A program made the translations under genes and the position numbers. A model generated the notes under the pieces. It did not search any database. It saw nothing but the letters and a program-made list of their open reading frames with translations, and was not told the DNA's origin. Positions 11,986 through 12,713 of a DNA stretch of 12,713 bases are shown here, piece by piece; positions within the stretch are counted from its first letter, which is position 1, and every line of letters starts with the position of its first letter. The stretch comes from Candidatus Magasanikiibacteriota bacterium (GTDB taxonomy: Bacteria > Patescibacteriota > Patescibacteriia > Magasanikbacterales > UBA922): NCBI GenBank assembly GCA_003518365.1, contig DOYU01000014.1:1378-14090 (forward strand), read 5' to 3'.

Positions 11986-12713
11986 ATGATCACGCAAATA
12001 CTCGACCTGCACATCCATTCAAAATATTCCCGTGCCTGTTCCAAGCATTTGGAATTGCCAGAGATAGCTCGCACATGTGAGACGCGTGGTATTAATATTG
12101 TTTCTGCAAGTGATATCACGCATCCACGGTGGTTTTCGCATATGAAAGAATGGCTTGTAGAGTCAACGCCAGGCGTTTACAAAGTGTCAGATGAAAAATA
12201 TAGAGCGCTTCCAAATTTCACTGGGCATATACCAAAAACGAAATTTATTTTGGGAACTGAAATTGCGTGTATAAAAAAACATAAAGACAAAACACGTCGG
12301 ATTCATGTCCTTGTCTTTTGTCCGTCGCTTGCAGTGGTGGAGAAATTGAACACGTCACTCGCAGACGATGGTTTCAATCTCACGGCAGATGGTCGACCTA
12401 TTCTTGGTATGACGGTCAAGTCACTTCTCGAATACATAAAACATATTGATGAGCGCTGTCAGCTCATCCCAGCACACGCCTGGACACCATGGTTTGGTAT
12501 TTTTGGGAGTAAAGGTGGGTATGATTCACTCGATGAAGCATTTGATGAACTCGCATCAGAGATTTTTGCGATCGAGACAGGGCTGTCGAGTGATCCACTG
12601 ATGAATTGGCATTGGAGCCATCTCGATCGTATTGCTATGATATCAAATTCAGACGCGCACAGCCCTGCAAAGCTCGGACGCGAGGCCAACATGATGCAAT
12701 TTGCGTCAGAAGA
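11986..12713 (+). CDS. Endonuclease Q (PHP-domain DNA repair nuclease), 3' end outside window
   Basis: The frame is open from ATG 11986 to the window end (242 codons seen). It is a PHP-fold metal-dependent protein of the endonuclease Q type (the TIGR00375-like family). Family enzymes nick DNA 5' of deaminated bases (uracil, hypoxanthine) and abasic sites. Metal-binding residues visible: D7-LHIH (H9, H11) followed by SKYSRACSK; SASDITHPRWF (D43, H46); GTEIA (E92); H107; IPAHAWTPWFG (H164); and NSDAHSPAKLGREAN (D223, H225). ETGLSSDPLMNW (197-208) is a strong family signature. Known members are mainly from Thermococcales and methanogens, with scattered bacteria. The right arm of cassette 2 ends 12 nt before the start, and no Shine-Dalgarno is visible. 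Whether a UvrD-type or other C-terminal part follows cannot be seen. Confidence 0.88.
   Translation, partial: MITQILDLHIHSKYSRACSKHLELPEIARTCETRGINIVSASDITHPRWFSHMKEWLVESTPGVYKVSDEKYRALPNFTGHIPKTKFILGTEIACIKKHKDKTRRIHVLVFCPSLAVVEKLNTSLADDGFNLTADGRPILGMTVKSLLEYIKHIDERCQLIPAHAWTPWFGIFGSKGGYDSLDEAFDELASEIFAIETGLSSDPLMNWHWSHLDRIAMISNSDAHSPAKLGREANMMQFASE

Overview
The window carries thirteen protein-coding genes, all on the + strand and mostly packed end to end. The first (threonine dehydrogenase) and last (endonuclease Q) run off the window edges. Base composition is moderately AT-rich. Almost no start codon has a visible Shine-Dalgarno sequence, spacers are short, and TGA is used as a normal stop (end of kbl). 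I see no rRNA, tRNA or phylogenetic marker. The mix (bacterial GlmS and YvcK/CofD-family proteins, an archaeal-looking endonuclease Q, GxxExxY proteins, weak ribosome binding sites) would fit an uncultured candidate-phylum bacterium such as a Patescibacteria/CPR lineage, but that placement is a guess. No stretch longer than 300 bases lacks a gene.

Layout. Bases 2-2208 hold tdh and kbl, the two-step threonine to glycine + acetyl-CoA route, separated by a perfect 15-bp hairpin. Bases 2333-4159 hold glmS (glucosamine-6-phosphate synthase). Bases 4165-4623 are a cassette: a small GxxExxY (PD-(D/E)XK nuclease-like) gene between ~35-nt inverted repeats. Bases 4576-6559 hold a hexitol-phosphatase-like HAD protein whose first codons lie inside the cassette's right arm, then a YvcK/CofD-family protein and a GNAT acetyltransferase ending in a 19-bp hairpin. 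Bases 6614-9557 hold three genes that together make a split ATP-citrate lyase: a beta-like synthetase subunit, an alpha-like synthetase subunit and a short citryl-CoA lyase. A gene-less inverted repeat lies between the last two. Bases 9626-11404 hold a two-CBS-domain protein and a CitMHS/ArsB-superfamily permease. Bases 11463-11973 are a second GxxExxY cassette, again between inverted repeats. From 11986 to the end is endonuclease Q.

How the genes fit together. Tdh/Kbl and the citrate-cleaving enzyme both deliver acetyl-CoA, and the permease downstream could import a carboxylate such as citrate (inference).

The most unusual signal is the repeat family. Two GxxExxY genes each start directly after the left arm of an imperfect inverted repeat. 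A third repeat of the same design has no gene. In all three, GAT triplets (ATC in the opposite arm) recur every 9-11 nt, while the actual sequences differ between elements and stay largely complementary within each. This looks like a mobile or self-recognising nuclease/inverted-repeat element. The sequence shows the architecture; its function is inference.
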